Positions 27,070-36,011 of a stretch of DNA of 64,000 nt are shown here, one piece after another (position 1 is the first letter of the stretch; each line of letters begins with the position of its first letter). The stretch is from Gelidibacter gilvus. Its GTDB lineage: Bacteria; Bacteroidota; Bacteroidia; Flavobacteriales; Flavobacteriaceae. The notes beneath the pieces are model-generated. The model saw only the letters and a list, made by a program, of their open reading frames with translations. It was not told where the DNA came from and did not search any database. The translations under genes were made by a program, and so were the position numbers. Location of the stretch: positions 29,976-93,975 of the forward strand of contig NZ_SDDZ01000014.1 of assembly GCF_004115975.1 (NCBI RefSeq). The letters run 5' to 3'.

Positions 27070-27831
27070 ATGGCCATAAAAAGACATCTTCCCAATATCA
27101 TTACGCTACTCAACTTGTTTTCTGGTAGCATTGCCGTTGTATTAGCCGTGCAAAACTATTTTGTATCGGCCGCCTTATTTATGTTTTTAGGGATCTTTTT
27201 CGATTTCTTTGATGGTCTTGTGGCCAGAAAATTGAATGTGCAAAGCGAATTGGGACTTCAGTTGGACTCTTTGGCGGATATGGTGACGAGTGGGTTGGTG
27301 CCTGGGGTTGTGATGTTCAAATTGCTCAACTGGGCCGTTGGTCATCCCATTGTAGAAAACACCGATACGCTTTGGGATTCTTCAAGTATCTTTGAAGGAC
27401 TACATCACTATGCACCATTGGCCTTTATTGGCTTTTTTATTACCTTGGCTTCGGCATACCGTTTGGCAACATTTAATCTTGATGAAGAGCAGCAAGCTTC
27501 TTTTAAGGGATTGCCAACTCCTGCAAATGCGCTGCTTATTATTTCCTTGCCTTTGATCATGGAATTCCAAAACAGTGATACCATTAATGCCATCATCTTG
27601 AATCCGTGGTTTTTGATTGTGGTGACTGTTTTAAGTTGCTATTTACTGAATTCAGGAATACCTCTCTTTGCATTGAAATTTAAGGATTGGAGCTTTAAAT
27701 CGAATGCGGTACGTTATGTTTTTATTATTTTGAGCATCATATTTATCGTTCTTTTCAAGTTTTTGGCCATTCCGTTGATCATTGTTTTTTATGTGTTACT
27801 GTCTTTATTTTCGAAATCGATAAGCACTTAA
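27070..27831 (+). CDS. pssA: CDP-diacylglycerol-serine O-phosphatidyltransferase
   Basis: The protein has 253 residues. It makes phosphatidylserine, the precursor of phosphatidylethanolamine, from CDP-diacylglycerol and serine at the inner membrane. The CDP-alcohol phosphotransferase signature DG-x2-AR-x8-G-x3-D-x3-D is complete at residues 48-70, with the metal-binding Asp48, Asp66 and Asp70. Several transmembrane helices surround it (IITLLNLFSGSIAVVLAV and a hydrophobic C-terminus). The start IKRHLPNIITLLNLFSG is typical of the Bacteroidota enzyme. It has no close partner gene. Confidence 0.9.
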   Translation: MAIKRHLPNIITLLNLFSGSIAVVLAVQNYFVSAALFMFLGIFFDFFDGLVARKLNVQSELGLQLDSLADMVTSGLVPGVVMFKLLNWAVGHPIVENTDTLWDSSSIFEGLHHYAPLAFIGFFITLASAYRLATFNLDEEQQASFKGLPTPANALLIISLPLIMEFQNSDTINAIILNPWFLIVVTVLSCYLLNSGIPLFALKFKDWSFKSNAVRYVFIILSIIFIVLFKFLAIPLIIVFYVLLSLFSKSIST

Positions 27832-27986
27832 ACCTTGACTTTGTTTTCTGTAAATATTTTAGCCACGAATAATTTTATGTTTTTACAAATTCAATACTTT
27901 TAATTTTACAAAGCAGGCTTTCCGTCTTACCATATGATGGTTTATTTAATACACAAGTAGAAACTTAACTAATTCTTTCAAAACAC

Positions 27987-28862
27987 ATGGGATCAGGTTT
28001 TTTTGCACTTTTAGATGATATTGGCGCCCTAATGGATGATGTCGCTTCCATGGCCAAGATTTCAACTCGAAAAACCGCTGGCATTTTAGGCGATGATTTG
28101 GCGGTGAATGCCGAAAAAGCTTCTGGATTTGTCGCCTCGCGGGAAATCCCCGTATTATGGGCCATTACAAAAGGTTCTTTTGTCAACAAACTTATTATTT
28201 TACCTGTTGCTTTTTTATTAAGTGCTTTTTTCCCAGTTGCCGTAACTGTGGTACTGGTATTAGGCGGCATTTATTTGGCATACGAAGGGGCAGAGAAGGT
28301 GTATGAGTATTTAGTGCCACATCACCATGGGCCTGCTGTAGAAGATAAAGGCGGTTTGAGTGCCACGGAAATTGTAGAACTTGAGAAATCCAAGATTAAA
28401 TCGGCCATCGTTACCGACTTTATTTTATCGGTAGAAATCGTCATTATTGCTTTGGGTACCGTTATGGGTCTCCCGCTTCTCAACCAGATTTTGGTGGTTT
28501 CCATTGTCGCTCTTATTGCAACCGTGGGTGTGTATGGGATTGTGGCACTCATTGTTAGAATGGACGATTTTGGTTATAGTTTGATTAACTTTAATGATAA
28601 GGATAAAAGTATCTCCGACTTCTTCGGTCATCTTCTCGTAAACGCCTTGCCTTGGGTTATCAAGAGTTTGGGGGTTATTGGTACTATTGCCTTATTGCTT
28701 GTGGCCGGTGGGATTTTTGTACATAATTTGGACTTCTTCCATCACTTTTTAGAAACTTGGCCTTCACTTCTTCGAGAGTTTATTGTGGGGGTCATTTTTG
28801 GCTTTGTGGCCTTGTTGATTTTTAATGGGATAAAAAAGTTGGTTGGTTTGTTGAAGAAGTAG
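27987..28862 (+). CDS. DUF808 family inner-membrane protein
   Basis: The protein has 291 residues and begins MGSGFFALLDDIGALMDDVA, followed by KTAGILGDDLAVNAEK and SREIPVLWAITKGSFVNK. This is the conserved front of DUF808 (YedI-like) proteins. Five or so hydrophobic segments follow (for example LIILPVAFLLSAFFPVAVTVVLVL). A His-rich turn (VPHHHGP) lies near residue 112. The function of the family is not established. A perfect 9-bp hairpin begins 4 bp after the stop codon. Confidence 0.88.
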   Translation: MGSGFFALLDDIGALMDDVASMAKISTRKTAGILGDDLAVNAEKASGFVASREIPVLWAITKGSFVNKLIILPVAFLLSAFFPVAVTVVLVLGGIYLAYEGAEKVYEYLVPHHHGPAVEDKGGLSATEIVELEKSKIKSAIVTDFILSVEIVIIALGTVMGLPLLNQILVVSIVALIATVGVYGIVALIVRMDDFGYSLINFNDKDKSISDFFGHLLVNALPWVIKSLGVIGTIALLLVAGGIFVHNLDFFHHFLETWPSLLREFIVGVIFGFVALLIFNGIKKLVGLLKK

Positions 28863-28865
28863 TGT

Positions 28866-28888
28866 TTGTTGGTGAAAAACACCAACAA
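28866..28888 (+). terminator. Hairpin directly after the DUF808 gene
   Basis: TTGTTGGTG, an AAAAA loop and CACCAACAA form a perfect 9-bp stem 3 bp past the stop codon. No T-run follows, so it may be a Rho-type or mRNA-end stabilising hairpin and not a classical terminator. Confidence 0.45.
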
Positions 28889-29157
28889 CGTCATAATACC
28901 AACAAAGACGGTGTAAATTGGTTCTTGAGAAAAACGATTTAGTGTATAATAATTGCAGGTGTATACTCATGCAGTAGGAGTTGTTTTACAAAAATAAGCG
29001 CTTGAGTGGGATTATCTTCTTTATTCAATTTTTACAAGCACATCAACCTCGCAAGTAAAGCCAGCATTGGCCATAGTTTGATGCGGATATCGAAAAGGAA
29101 ATTCACTTATGAACTACAATTTCCCTTGATAAAGACCTTAATAATTTAATTACTTAT
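28889..29157. other. Intergenic region without a visible gene
   Basis: Together with its borders this gap of ~335 bp holds the hairpin at its left end and a promoter box at its right end. The middle shows no open frame with coding character and no repeat that I can match elsewhere in the window. Confidence 0.6.
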
Positions 29158-29165
29158 TATCTTTG
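29158..29165 (+). promoter_or_regulatory. Promoter -7 box TATCTTTG for the small lipoprotein gene
   Basis: A perfect TAnnTTTG match lies 42 bp upstream of the ATG at 29207. The nearest upstream TTG is 29 bp away, too far for a standard -33 element. Confidence 0.55.
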
Positions 29166-29206
29166 GCTCGTGTTTAATTAAAATTTAACCTACAAATTTG
29201 AAAAAG

Positions 29207-29692
29207 ATGAAACAAAAGAAAATTACTAGAAAAGGCTACCATGTTTTTGCACTTATTTTACCCTTCTTATTGCTTGGGGTCATGGGCTGTAGCAGCGACG
29301 ATGAAAACAAGATCGTTGATCAAGATCTTACCTATTTAAAAGGAAATTATGTGGGCACTTGGAATTCGAAAACTCCTATTAAAGATTATGTGGATTATCC
29401 AATTTCAGCACGTGTTTTAACTTCAGACAATAATGAATTGACCGGAACATTTTTTTACACCAGAAACTTTAGTGTTTGTTGTAGTGATGCCGAATATGAC
29501 GGTACATTTACGGCCAAAATAGATGGAAAAGTCGTCAAGTCATTTCGTTTAGATGATATCCAAAGAGATTGTGAAGCTGTTTTTACAGGAACTGGGACGC
29601 TTAGAGAAGGAGACAATGCTTTAGTTGTAGACATTACTGGCACTGATTGTAAAGGTGCGCATGTAGGTCAAATCATTTTAGTAAAACAGTAA
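29207..29692 (+). CDS. Small lipoprotein, function unknown
   Basis: The protein has 161 residues from ATG 29207 (MKQKKITRKGY). An in-frame TTG three codons earlier is less likely. A basic N-terminus, a hydrophobic segment VFALILPFLLLGVMG and the lipobox Cys in VMGCSSDDE mark it as a lipoprotein. The mature part is beta-rich by appearance (YVGTWNSKTP, LTGTFFYTRNF, YDGTFTAKIDG) and contains four more Cys, including a CC pair, which suggests disulphides and periplasmic or surface exposure. I do not recognise a domain. It is a single gene closed by a strong bidirectional terminator. Confidence 0.75.
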   Translation: MKQKKITRKGYHVFALILPFLLLGVMGCSSDDENKIVDQDLTYLKGNYVGTWNSKTPIKDYVDYPISARVLTSDNNELTGTFFYTRNFSVCCSDAEYDGTFTAKIDGKVVKSFRLDDIQRDCEAVFTGTGTLREGDNALVVDITGTDCKGAHVGQIILVKQ

Positions 29693-29719
29693 GCACTCTT
29701 TTTAAACTTAGGTCATTAA

Positions 29720-29752
29720 AAAAGCCGATTCTTTCAGAATTGGCTTTTTATA
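29720..29752. terminator. Bidirectional terminator between the lipoprotein gene and lptB
   Basis: AAAAGCCGATTCT, a 3-base loop and AGAATTGGCTTTT pair over 13 bp with one G-T wobble, with T-runs on both strands. It serves the two convergent genes ending at 29692 and 29801. Confidence 0.85.
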
Positions 29753-29800
29753 TTTTTTATAGTTTGCTAACGGTTGCGTTTTGATGGCTTAGGTAGGCTA

Positions 29801-30541
29801 TCAAAACAAAATCTTCTTCTTACGCAATTCAAAATTCTGGCCTAAGTATACCTTTCTTACCATTTCATCGGCTGCCAATTCTTCAGGCTTACCCGCTTTG
29901 AGGATATTTCCTTCAAACATTAAATAGGTCCTGTCCGTAATGGCAAGTGTTTCCTGAACGTTGTGATCGGTGATTAAGATTCCAATATTCTTTTTGGTCA
30001 GTTGTGCTACGATCCGTTGAATGTCTTCCACAGCTACAGGGTCCACACCGGCAAATGGCTCATCCAATAAAATGAAATTGGGATTTGTTGCTAGGGCACG
30101 CGCAATTTCAGTTCGGCGGCGTTCGCCTCCTGATAATAAATCGCCTCTACTTTTTCGGATATGTCCCAATCCAAATTCGTCAATTAGAGATTCCATTTTA
30201 TCGAGCTGCTCTTTTTTAGATAGTTTTGTCATTTGCAACACGCTTAAAATATTGTCCTCGATACTCAGTTTTCTAAAAACAGAAGCTTCCTGAGCCAAAT
30301 AGCCAATCCCATGTTGGGCGCGTTTATACATTGGGTATTTGGTGATTTCCTTATCATCCAAAAAGATTTTACCGCCATTCGGTTTAATTAAGCCAACAAT
30401 CATATAAAATGATGTGGTTTTACCAGCTCCATTAGGACCGAGAAGGCCCACGATCTCTCCTTGATTGACTTCTAAAGAAACATCCTTGACCACTTGGCGT
30501 CCACCATAGGACTTCATTAAATTTGTTGCGCTTAATTTCAT
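29801..30541 (-). CDS. lptB: LPS export ABC transporter ATP-binding protein
   Basis: The protein has 246 residues. It powers extraction of lipopolysaccharide from the inner membrane with LptF/LptG. The Walker A motif GPNGAGKTT (residues 35-43), Q-loop region [13 protein letters not shown], signature LSGGERRR, Walker [14 protein letters not shown] and switch TDHNVQE are all intact. The EASVFRKLS segment is characteristic of LptB as opposed to other ABC subunits. It lies at the end of a leftward kdsD-tatC-ahpD-like operon, 74 bp after the previous stop, and ends at a strong terminator. Confidence 0.92.
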   Translation of the reverse strand: MKLSATNLMKSYGGRQVVKDVSLEVNQGEIVGLLGPNGAGKTTSFYMIVGLIKPNGGKIFLDDKEITKYPMYKRAQHGIGYLAQEASVFRKLSIEDNILSVLQMTKLSKKEQLDKMESLIDEFGLGHIRKSRGDLLSGGERRRTEIARALATNPNFILLDEPFAGVDPVAVEDIQRIVAQLTKKNIGILITDHNVQETLAITDRTYLMFEGNILKAGKPEELAADEMVRKVYLGQNFELRKKKILF

Positions 30542-30615
30542 AGCATGAATTGTAGGACTAAAAATAGTAAAATCATAGGGGACACCTAATAATTCTATTC
30601 CTTTTTATAAAAAGT

Positions 30616-30966
30616 TTAACCTTGGGCCTCCAAGGCTTCCCAAAATTCATAGGCTTTACGAAGATGCGGAATGACGATGGTGCCACCCACCAACATTGCA
30701 ATACCTAGGGCTTCGTTTATTTCTGCTTTGGTAAGGCCTTGATTGTAGCTTGTTTCTAGGTGGTATTTAATGCAATCATCACATCGCAAAACCGTAGAGG
30801 CCACCAAACCTAGGAGTTCTTTGGTTTTCACGTCCAGCGCACCTTCCGCGTAAGCGTTAGTGTCAAGATTGAAAATTCGTTTGATGATTTTGTTGTTGCC
30901 ATCTCCCAAAATTTTGTCGTTCATCTTGGTGCGATAGTCATTGAAATCTTTTACAATATCAGACAT
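30616..30966 (-). CDS. Carboxymuconolactone decarboxylase/AhpD-like protein
   Basis: The protein has 116 residues. It carries the AhpD-type redox motif in RCDDCIKYHLE (Cys-x2-Cys-x3-His), followed by ALGIAMLVGGTIVIPHLRKA. Family members act as thiol reductases in peroxide defence or as small decarboxylases, and the CxxC-x3-H pattern favours a redox role. It overlaps tatC by 8 bp, so the two are probably translated together. The specific partner is unknown. Confidence 0.85.
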   Translation of the reverse strand: MSDIVKDFNDYRTKMNDKILGDGNNKIIKRIFNLDTNAYAEGALDVKTKELLGLVASTVLRCDDCIKYHLETSYNQGLTKAEINEALGIAMLVGGTIVIPHLRKAYEFWEALEAQG

Positions 30967-31792
30967 GTTTCTTGTTTTTTCTGGCAGCTCTGTTTTGATT
31001 TCTCACCACTATGGCAGAAATATAGATGCTTACTTGATACAATATTAAAATAGGAATAGCGACAATCACCTGACTTGCTACATCTGGAGGTGTGATGACC
31101 GCAGAAATGATCAATACACCCACCAGGGCATATTTTCTGTATTTTTTAAGAATCTGTGGGGTCACTACGCCAACTTTCGTCAAGAAATAAATAATGATCG
31201 GCAACTCAAAGACCAAACCTGCCGCAATGGATGAGGACCGTACCAGGCTGATATAGGAACTGATATCAAATTGGTTGGTAATCTCACTACTTACGGAATA
31301 GGTGCCTAAGAAGTTGATGGACAGCGGGGTGATGACATAATAGCCGAATAGCACGCCTAGAAAGAATAATAAAGAGGATACAATTATAAAACCACGGGAG
31401 CTTTTGCGTTCGTTATCCAAAAGTCCAGGGCTTATAAAGCTCCAAAGCTGATAAATGATATAAGGGAAGGCAATTATGAAACCAGCATAAATGGACGTCC
31501 AAATGTCTGCAGAAAACTGGCCTCCCATCGTTCTACTTTGAATGGTAAACGGGAATGCCTCTGCGCAGAAAGTGGAATCGACATTTAAAAATGTTGATAG
31601 TTTGCACAGGTATTTATAGGTTGGAAAATCCATGCTTTTCGGACCGAAAATAATGACGTCAAAAATCCATTTCGAAAAAATGAATGCCACCGTTCCCGCA
31701 ATGACAATGCTTAAAGTGATCCGGATGAGATGCCAGCGTAAGTCTTCGAGATGGTCTAAAAAAGACATCTCATTGGAAGTTGGTTTTGCCAT
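30959..31792 (-). CDS. tatC: Sec-independent translocase subunit TatC
   Basis: The protein has 277 residues and six predicted membrane helices. It is the twin-arginine signal receptor of the Tat translocase in the inner membrane. The N-terminal cytoplasmic motif FLDHLEDLRWHLIR corresponds to the conserved HL-x-ELR signal-binding segment, and FIISPGLLDNERK-like sequence (WSFISPGLLDNERKSSRGF) is the conserved first loop region. No tatA is adjacent. Its start codon overlaps the kdsD stop by one base, and it overlaps the AhpD-like gene downstream. Confidence 0.93.
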   Translation of the reverse strand: MAKPTSNEMSFLDHLEDLRWHLIRITLSIVIAGTVAFIFSKWIFDVIIFGPKSMDFPTYKYLCKLSTFLNVDSTFCAEAFPFTIQSRTMGGQFSADIWTSIYAGFIIAFPYIIYQLWSFISPGLLDNERKSSRGFIIVSSLLFFLGVLFGYYVITPLSINFLGTYSVSSEITNQFDISSYISLVRSSSIAAGLVFELPIIIYFLTKVGVVTPQILKKYRKYALVGVLIISAVITPPDVASQVIVAIPILILYQVSIYISAIVVRNQNRAARKNKKHV

Positions 31793-32757
31793 TAGATGAT
31801 GCCTTCTTTGATAAGGTCCTGAATATGCACTACACCCGCATATTTACCTTCATGTTCAACCAAAAGTTGGGTAATTTTATTGTTTTCCATAAGCTCCATG
31901 GCAGCTACGGCCATGGCATTTTCATCAATGAGTTTAGGGTTGGAGCTCATGATATCTTTTGCAGTCAGGTGAATGAACGAATCGCTCTTGGTAAGCATTC
32001 GTCTTAAATCGCCATCAGTAATGATTCCCATAATCTTTCCATCTTCTACAACAGCGGTCACGCCCAACATTTTTTCAGAAATTTCAACAATGACCTGTTT
32101 CACATTGGTATCCAAACCTACTTGTGGTTTGTGGTTAACGGAGGAGAGATCGCTCACTCGCAAATAGAGGCGTTTGCCCAAGGCACCACCGGGATGGTAT
32201 TTGGCAAAATCCTTACTGGAAAACCCTCTTAATTCGACCAGACAAATCGCAAGTGCATCCCCCATAACCAATTGTGCGGTAGTGCTGGTTGTGGGCGCTA
32301 AGTTATTAGGGCAGGCTTCCTGCTCTACAAACGTGTTTAAAACATAATCTGCTTGTTGTCCTAAATAGGAGGTTATGTTTCCTGTTATGGCAATCATTTT
32401 GTTATTTGAGCTTTTCAATAGAGGAATCAAAACCTTGATTTCTGGGGTGTTTCCGCTTTTGGAGATGCAAATCACCACATCATCCTGTAGAACAAGTCCT
32501 AAATCGCCATGAATGGCATCCGCGGCATGCATAAAAACAGCTGGAGTACCTGTGGAGTTTAATGTGGCTACGATTTTATTGGCAATAATGGCACTTTTTC
32601 CTATGCCTGTAATAATCACCCGTCCTTTCGAGTTGTAAATAAGTTCTACAGCATCGGCAAAGTCTTCCGTCAATAAATTGACCAGATTGGCGATTGCCGA
32701 ACTCTCTAAGTCAATGGTTTTTTTTGCAGTGCTTAGGATAGAATTTTTAATATTCAA
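31792..32757 (-). CDS. kdsD: Arabinose-5-phosphate isomerase (KpsF/GutQ family)
   Basis: The protein has 321 residues. It converts ribulose 5-phosphate to arabinose 5-phosphate, the precursor of Kdo for the LPS core. The SIS domain (residues ~30-170) has GRVIITGIGKSAIIANKIV, STGTPAVFMHAADAIHGDLG and ISKSGNTPEI. Two CBS domains follow (~205-320; ITDGDLRRML, VVHIQDLIKEG). It heads a leftward operon ending in lptB, a sensible LPS-related pairing, and is divergent from recQ with 88 bp between. Confidence 0.92.
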   Translation of the reverse strand: MNIKNSILSTAKKTIDLESSAIANLVNLLTEDFADAVELIYNSKGRVIITGIGKSAIIANKIVATLNSTGTPAVFMHAADAIHGDLGLVLQDDVVICISKSGNTPEIKVLIPLLKSSNNKMIAITGNITSYLGQQADYVLNTFVEQEACPNNLAPTTSTTAQLVMGDALAICLVELRGFSSKDFAKYHPGGALGKRLYLRVSDLSSVNHKPQVGLDTNVKQVIVEISEKMLGVTAVVEDGKIMGIITDGDLRRMLTKSDSFIHLTAKDIMSSNPKLIDENAMAVAAMELMENNKITQLLVEHEGKYAGVVHIQDLIKEGII

Positions 32758-32775
32758 AATTTAATGATTTTTGGG

Positions 32776-32807
32776 TTTGATGCATCTAAAGAATTTTAGT
32801 ATCTTTA
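32776..32807 (+). promoter_or_regulatory. Promoter candidate for recQ
   Basis: TTTG at 32776-32779 and TATCTTTA at 32800-32807 are 20 bp apart, near the Bacteroidota consensus, 38 bp before the recQ ATG. The region also has to hold the leftward kdsD promoter, for which I see no clear box. Confidence 0.5.
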
Positions 32808-32845
32808 ATCCAATGCAAATGTATATAAAATACTAATAGGGATTA

Positions 32846-35047
32846 ATGAGTAAAGAAGAAATTGACTTACATGCAGCACTAAAAAAATACTTTGGATTTT
32901 CCAAATTCAAAGGTCTTCAGGAAAGCGTTATTAAGAGTTTAGTTAGAGGAGACGATACTTTTGTTATTATGCCAACAGGAGGAGGAAAATCGATGTGCTA
33001 TCAATTGCCGGCATTGATAAAAGAAGGCACCGCAATTATAGTATCACCTTTAATTGCATTAATGAAAAATCAGGTTGATGCCATTAGAGCTGTATCTCAA
33101 CATGAGGGTGTTGCCCATGTGTTGAATTCATCATTGAACAAAACCGAAATCAAACAGGTTAAGGAGGACATTAAAAGTGGGATTACAAAACTGCTTTACG
33201 TGGCTCCAGAATCATTGACCAAGGAAGAGAACGTTGAGTTTTTAAGGTCGGTGACCATTTCGTTTATGGCTGTAGATGAGGCACATTGTATTAGTGAGTG
33301 GGGACATGATTTTAGACCCGAATATAGAAATCTCAGACATATCATAAAGCGTATCGGTGACAATATTCCCATCATTGGGCTGACTGCCACTGCCACGCCC
33401 AAGGTTCAGGAAGACATTCTTAAAAGTTTGGACATTACTGGAGCCAATACATTTAAAGCGTCGTTTAATAGACCGAATCTTTACTATGAGGTCCGCCCAA
33501 AAACAAAAAATGTAGATTCTGATATTATCAGATTTGTGAAACAAAATGATGGAAAGTCAGGAATCATCTATTGTTTGAGTCGCAAACGTGTTGAAGAATT
33601 GGCTCAGGTGCTGCAAGTTAACGGGATTAAGGCTGTGCCTTATCACGCCGGATTGGATGCGAAAACCCGAGTCAGGCATCAGGATATGTTCTTGATGGAA
33701 GATGTGGATGTGGTGGTTGCCACTATTGCATTTGGAATGGGCATCGATAAACCGGACGTTCGTTTTGTGATCCATCATGATATTCCTAAAAGTATAGAAA
33801 GTTATTATCAAGAAACAGGTCGTGCGGGACGTGATGGTGGCGAAGGTCATTGTTTGGCCTTTTATGCCTATAAAGATATTGAGAAACTAGAGAAGTTCAT
33901 GGCTGGTAAACCGGTTGCAGAACAAGAGATTGGACACGCTTTACTTCAGGAAGTAGTTGCTTTTGCCGAAAGCTCTATGTCGAGAAGAAAATTTATTCTT
34001 CATTATTTCGGGGAAGAGTTTGACAACGAAACTGGCGATGGTGGCGATATGGACGACAATGTACGCTATCCTAAAAAGCAATTTGAAGCTCAGGATGATG
34101 TGGTGACTTTGTTGGAAACTGTGGATCTGACCAATGATAAATATAAATCAAAAGATTTGGTGCACGTTATCACAGGGAAATCGAATGCCCTGATTGCCTC
34201 CCATAGAACTGACGCCATGCCATTTTTTGGCGTTGGAAAAGACAAGGATAAACGGTATTGGATGGCATTGATCCGTCAGGTATTGGTGGCGGGAATGTTG
34301 AAAAAAGATATCGAAACCTATGGCGTACTGCGGTTAATGGATAGTGGTCGGGATTTCTTGAAATCGCCCACATCGTTCATGATGTCTGAAGACCACGTGT
34401 TTGACGAAACCACGGATGAGGGGATCACTACGGCTTTAAAAGGTGAAGGTGCTGTGGCTGATGAACAATTGATGGCGATGCTGAAGGATTTAAGGAAACG
34501 GAATGCTAAAAAATTAGGTGTACCTCCGTTTGTTATTTTTCAGGATCCTTCTTTGGAAGATATGGCTCTAAAATATCCGATGACTTTAGAGGAATTGAGT
34601 AATGTGCATGGGGTAGGCGATGGGAAAGCAAAAAAATACGGTAAGGATTTTATTGACCTTATCGCCGAATATGTTGAGGAAAATGATATCATCAGACCAG
34701 ACGATTTGGTGGTTAAGAGCACAGGTAGCAATTCGGCTTTAAAACTCTACATCATACAGAATGTGGACCGTAAATTACCGTTGGATGATATTGCTTCAGC
34801 CAAAGGGATGACTATGAAGGATTTTATCAAGGAATTGGAAGCCATTGTCTATTCAGGGACGAAATTGAACATTAGTTATTGGATTGATGATATTTTGGAT
34901 GAAGAGCAGCAAGAAGAAATCCATGATTATTTTATGGAATCAAAAACCGATAAAATTGATGTGGCGATAGATGAATTTGATGGCGATTATGACGATGAGG
35001 AATTACGTTTATACCGAATTAAATTTATTAGTGAAGTGGCGAATTGA
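32846..35047 (+). CDS. recQ: ATP-dependent DNA helicase RecQ
   Basis: The protein has 733 residues. It is a 3'-5' DNA helicase in recombination and fork repair. The helicase core has FKGLQESVIKSL, Walker A MPTGGGKSMCYQLP, DEAH box AVDEAHCISEWGHDFRPEYR, LTATATPKV, GIIYCLSRKRVEELA, YHAGLD and the arginine-finger motif QETGRAGRDGG. The RecQ C-terminal region lacks an obvious Cys4 zinc cluster (segment ~370-420 reads SMSRRKFILHYFGEEF without it), as in many Bacteroidota RecQ. An HRDC domain follows (LRKRNAKKLGVPPFVIFQDP). It is a single gene with its own promoter. Confidence 0.93.
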   Translation: MSKEEIDLHAALKKYFGFSKFKGLQESVIKSLVRGDDTFVIMPTGGGKSMCYQLPALIKEGTAIIVSPLIALMKNQVDAIRAVSQHEGVAHVLNSSLNKTEIKQVKEDIKSGITKLLYVAPESLTKEENVEFLRSVTISFMAVDEAHCISEWGHDFRPEYRNLRHIIKRIGDNIPIIGLTATATPKVQEDILKSLDITGANTFKASFNRPNLYYEVRPKTKNVDSDIIRFVKQNDGKSGIIYCLSRKRVEELAQVLQVNGIKAVPYHAGLDAKTRVRHQDMFLMEDVDVVVATIAFGMGIDKPDVRFVIHHDIPKSIESYYQETGRAGRDGGEGHCLAFYAYKDIEKLEKFMAGKPVAEQEIGHALLQEVVAFAESSMSRRKFILHYFGEEFDNETGDGGDMDDNVRYPKKQFEAQDDVVTLLETVDLTNDKYKSKDLVHVITGKSNALIASHRTDAMPFFGVGKDKDKRYWMALIRQVLVAGMLKKDIETYGVLRLMDSGRDFLKSPTSFMMSEDHVFDETTDEGITTALKGEGAVADEQLMAMLKDLRKRNAKKLGVPPFVIFQDPSLEDMALKYPMTLEELSNVHGVGDGKAKKYGKDFIDLIAEYVEENDIIRPDDLVVKSTGSNSALKLYIIQNVDRKLPLDDIASAKGMTMKDFIKELEAIVYSGTKLNISYWIDDILDEEQQEEIHDYFMESKTDKIDVAIDEFDGDYDDEELRLYRIKFISEVAN

Positions 35048-35266
35048 GTGGCGATTTTTAGTATGCAGTGGGCAGTTTTCAGTCTGCAGTAGGCGGTTTT
35101 CAGTCTGCAGTTTTCAGTAGGAAGTAAGCTGTTTTCAGTAGGCAGTCAGTTTTTGAAATAGGGATGAGTTAACAATCGTCAGGAAAACATTGGAGGTGTA
35201 AACTGTTATTATCTTTTTCTCTCTGTGGAGCTCCGTAAAACTCTGTATGCCTTCGTTAAATAACTT
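35048..35266. repeat. Spacer of CAGT-type simple repeats
   Basis: From 35060 to 35150 the sequence is a degenerate run of GCAGT/TTTTCAGT words (for example GTTTTCAGTCTGCAGTAGGC twice). The same word style returns at 37017-37085 and 38091-38180. No gene is seen. Confidence 0.7.
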
Positions 35267-35728
35267 TTATTCTTCCTCATCTTTTGCCATCTCAATCATA
35301 TTAAAAACCACCTTCTCTTTTTTAGCTGAAAGTTGAAGGGATTGAATTTTAGATCTCACAATTTTTGGAAGGTCTTTTTCGTCAATTTCAAAATCTATGG
35401 CCGTAACATTTCGGTTGGGGACAGCGGAAGATTCCGATAGCAATTCCAGCATATCCGATTTTAGTTCCAATTTAAAATCGTCGCCATTTAAAATCAGTTT
35501 TGCGCCTTTGAAGGTTTTAATCTTAAAAGTGCCAATAATAATGGTTTTAAAATAATGATAGCCGGCCAGTTCGCTCATTCCGGCATACATGACATTGGTG
35601 TCTGATAAAGCAAAAGGGACCCCTTCAACATCATTGATAATAGCTTCTGTGTAAGTGCTGTTAAGTTGTTCATCAACAATTTTATTATTGCCGAAAGCGG
35701 CTTTCAACTTTGTAATCGCAAATTTCAT
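35267..35728 (-). CDS. Conserved hypothetical protein
   Basis: The protein has 153 residues from ATG 35728 (MKFAITKLKAAFG). Earlier in-frame codons add a basic leader that looks like non-coding DNA. No signal peptide or membrane helix is seen. The sequence has a compact beta-rich part (IIIGTFKIKTFKGAKLILNG, FKLELKSDMLEL) and a short Lys/Glu-rich C-terminus ending AKDEEE. I do not recognise the family. Codon use and the intact length favour a real cytoplasmic protein. It converges with nothing and is flanked by repeat spacers. Confidence 0.65.
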   Translation of the reverse strand: MKFAITKLKAAFGNNKIVDEQLNSTYTEAIINDVEGVPFALSDTNVMYAGMSELAGYHYFKTIIIGTFKIKTFKGAKLILNGDDFKLELKSDMLELLSESSAVPNRNVTAIDFEIDEKDLPKIVRSKIQSLQLSAKKEKVVFNMIEMAKDEEE

Positions 35729-35896
35729 GGAATTGAATTTTTGTAAAACTAAACTTATCAGATTGAAATTCCAAGTTTTCCGCTTTAACAAAAGATGTCC
35801 TACTCCAAAGAAGTTATGGAAATCAAGCGAACGGGGATCCCAGTTTAATGACTATTCACTGCTTATAGTTTTAATATTTTTTCCTACTAATCCCTA

Positions 35897-35959
35897 ACCC
35901 GCCCGTACCATCTGCTTGAGCGAATTTAAATCGAGGTAGAAAAAGTACGTTCGGGCAGG
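35897..35959. repeat. Palindromic element, copy E, with a different interior
   Basis: ACCCGCCCGTACC starts it and GTACGTTCGGGCAGG ends it, the inverse orientation of copies A, B and D. The interior (ATCTGCTTGAG...TCGAGGTAGAAAAA) is unrelated to that of A, B and D although the ends and overall size (~63 bp) are similar. Confidence 0.7.
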
Positions 35960-35984
35960 TCCCTAATTCCTACCAACAATTAAT

Positions 35985-35992
35985 TATCTTTG
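35985..35992 (+). promoter_or_regulatory. Promoter -7 box TATCTTTG for lplA
   Basis: A perfect TAnnTTTG box ends 19 bp before the lplA ATG at 36012. It lies 25 bp downstream of palindromic element E. Confidence 0.6.
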
Positions 35993-36011
35993 TATAAAAC
36001 AAACCCATACC